Shown here: positions 34,387 to 34,438 of the stretch, piece after piece
How the letters are laid out: each line of letters opens with the position of its first letter
How positions within the stretch are numbered: the stretch's first letter is position 1
NCBI GenBank assembly: GCA_903927465.1
Contig: CAIYMY010000198.1
Coordinates: 1-34,438 of the forward strand
Length of the DNA: 34,438 nucleotides
From: an uncultured Rhodospirillales bacterium
GTDB lineage: Bacteria > Pseudomonadota > Alphaproteobacteria > Acetobacterales > Acetobacteraceae
Direction: 5' to 3'
Notes under the pieces: model-generated
The model's database searches: none
Told to the model about the DNA's origin: nothing
What the model saw: only the letters and a program-made list of their open reading frames with translations
Made by a program: the position numbers and the translations under genes

Positions 34387-34438
34387 GCGCTGAAATGGAC
34401 CCCAAGCTTTTTGGTGCGGATGACCTGACGGTGCGCAT
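34383..34438 (+). CDS. Start of a gene cut by the window edge
   Basis: An ATG overlaps the nadE stop and reads MSAEMDPKLFGADDLTVR before the edge. Only 18 codons are visible. A DLTVR start followed by more sequence would fit a glutamyl-tRNA synthetase (gltX), a frequent neighbour of nadE in alphaproteobacteria from memory, but this is a guess. The overlap and open frame support a gene here. Confidence 0.55.
   Translation, partial: MSAEMDPKLFGADDLTVR

Noticed and set aside
1-34438. CRISPR arrays, tRNA or rRNA genes
   Set aside because: No regularly spaced direct repeats, cloverleaf with a TTC-type T loop, or rRNA sequence was recognised on either strand.

Overview
The window reads as chromosomal DNA of an alphaproteobacterium, most likely an Acetobacteraceae/Roseomonas-like member of the Rhodospirillales. 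This rests on GC-rich coding DNA, the block zapA - 6S RNA - 5-formyl-THF cyclo-ligase - YmdB-like phosphatase - yebC, a Bug-type solute-binding protein, a plant-type (class II) DAHP synthase, an archaeal-type class I FBP aldolase and a carotenoid 1,2-hydratase (CrtC) homologue. The taxonomic call is inference from gene content; no rRNA or tRNA gene was seen. About 28 complete protein genes and one RNA gene are supported, with a gene fragment at each edge. Most are housekeeping or catabolic genes; no phage, insertion sequence or CRISPR array was found.

Layout. 1-2.2 kb: the tail of an unknown gene, an ATP-grasp ligase coupled to it, and a convergent crtC whose stop codon overlaps that of the ligase. 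2.2-3.7 kb (minus): a small unknown protein followed by FBP aldolase. 3.8-8.4 kb (plus): a small coiled-coil protein, zapA, 6S RNA, 5-FCL, a YmdB-like phosphatase, a visibly lower-GC endonuclease/exonuclease/phosphatase gene that interrupts the block, yebC and a PaaI thioesterase. 8.4-12.1 kb (minus): prpE and an MFS carrier with a large periplasmic insert, separated by a clear terminator. 12.1-13.0 kb: about 0.9 kb without a convincing gene, possibly holding remnants. 13.0-14.9 kb: a TPR protein with a glycosyltransferase-like C-terminus. 14.9-16.7 kb: a Bug solute-binding protein (minus) and a small membrane protein (plus). 16.8-19.9 kb: glmU-glmS, overlapping, for UDP-GlcNAc synthesis. 20-22.9 kb (minus): fumarylacetoacetase followed by two tandem paralogous cyclase-family hydrolases. 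23-28.7 kb (plus): semialdehyde dehydrogenase, MaoC hydratase, glutathione reductase, MFS carrier and glutathione-dependent formaldehyde dehydrogenase. 28.7-29.9 kb (minus): a serine beta-lactamase-like hydrolase. 30-34.4 kb (plus): class II DAHP synthase, nicotinate phosphoribosyltransferase, NAD synthetase and the start of one more gene.

How it fits together: many neighbours are translationally coupled by ATGA, GTGA or TGATG overlaps, so the operons are tight. Recurring themes are short-chain acyl-CoA and aromatic-acid catabolism (prpE, fahA, cyclases, gabD, maoC), thiol and aldehyde defence (gor, frmA), the cell envelope (glmU, glmS) and NAD supply (pncB, nadE). No clearly new defence or mobile system is visible. 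The most notable points are the foreign-looking gene inside a conserved block, the fahA/double-cyclase operon, the altered cofactor segment in the semialdehyde dehydrogenase, the MFS carrier with its extra domain, and crtC facing an ATP-grasp gene away from any visible carotenoid cluster.
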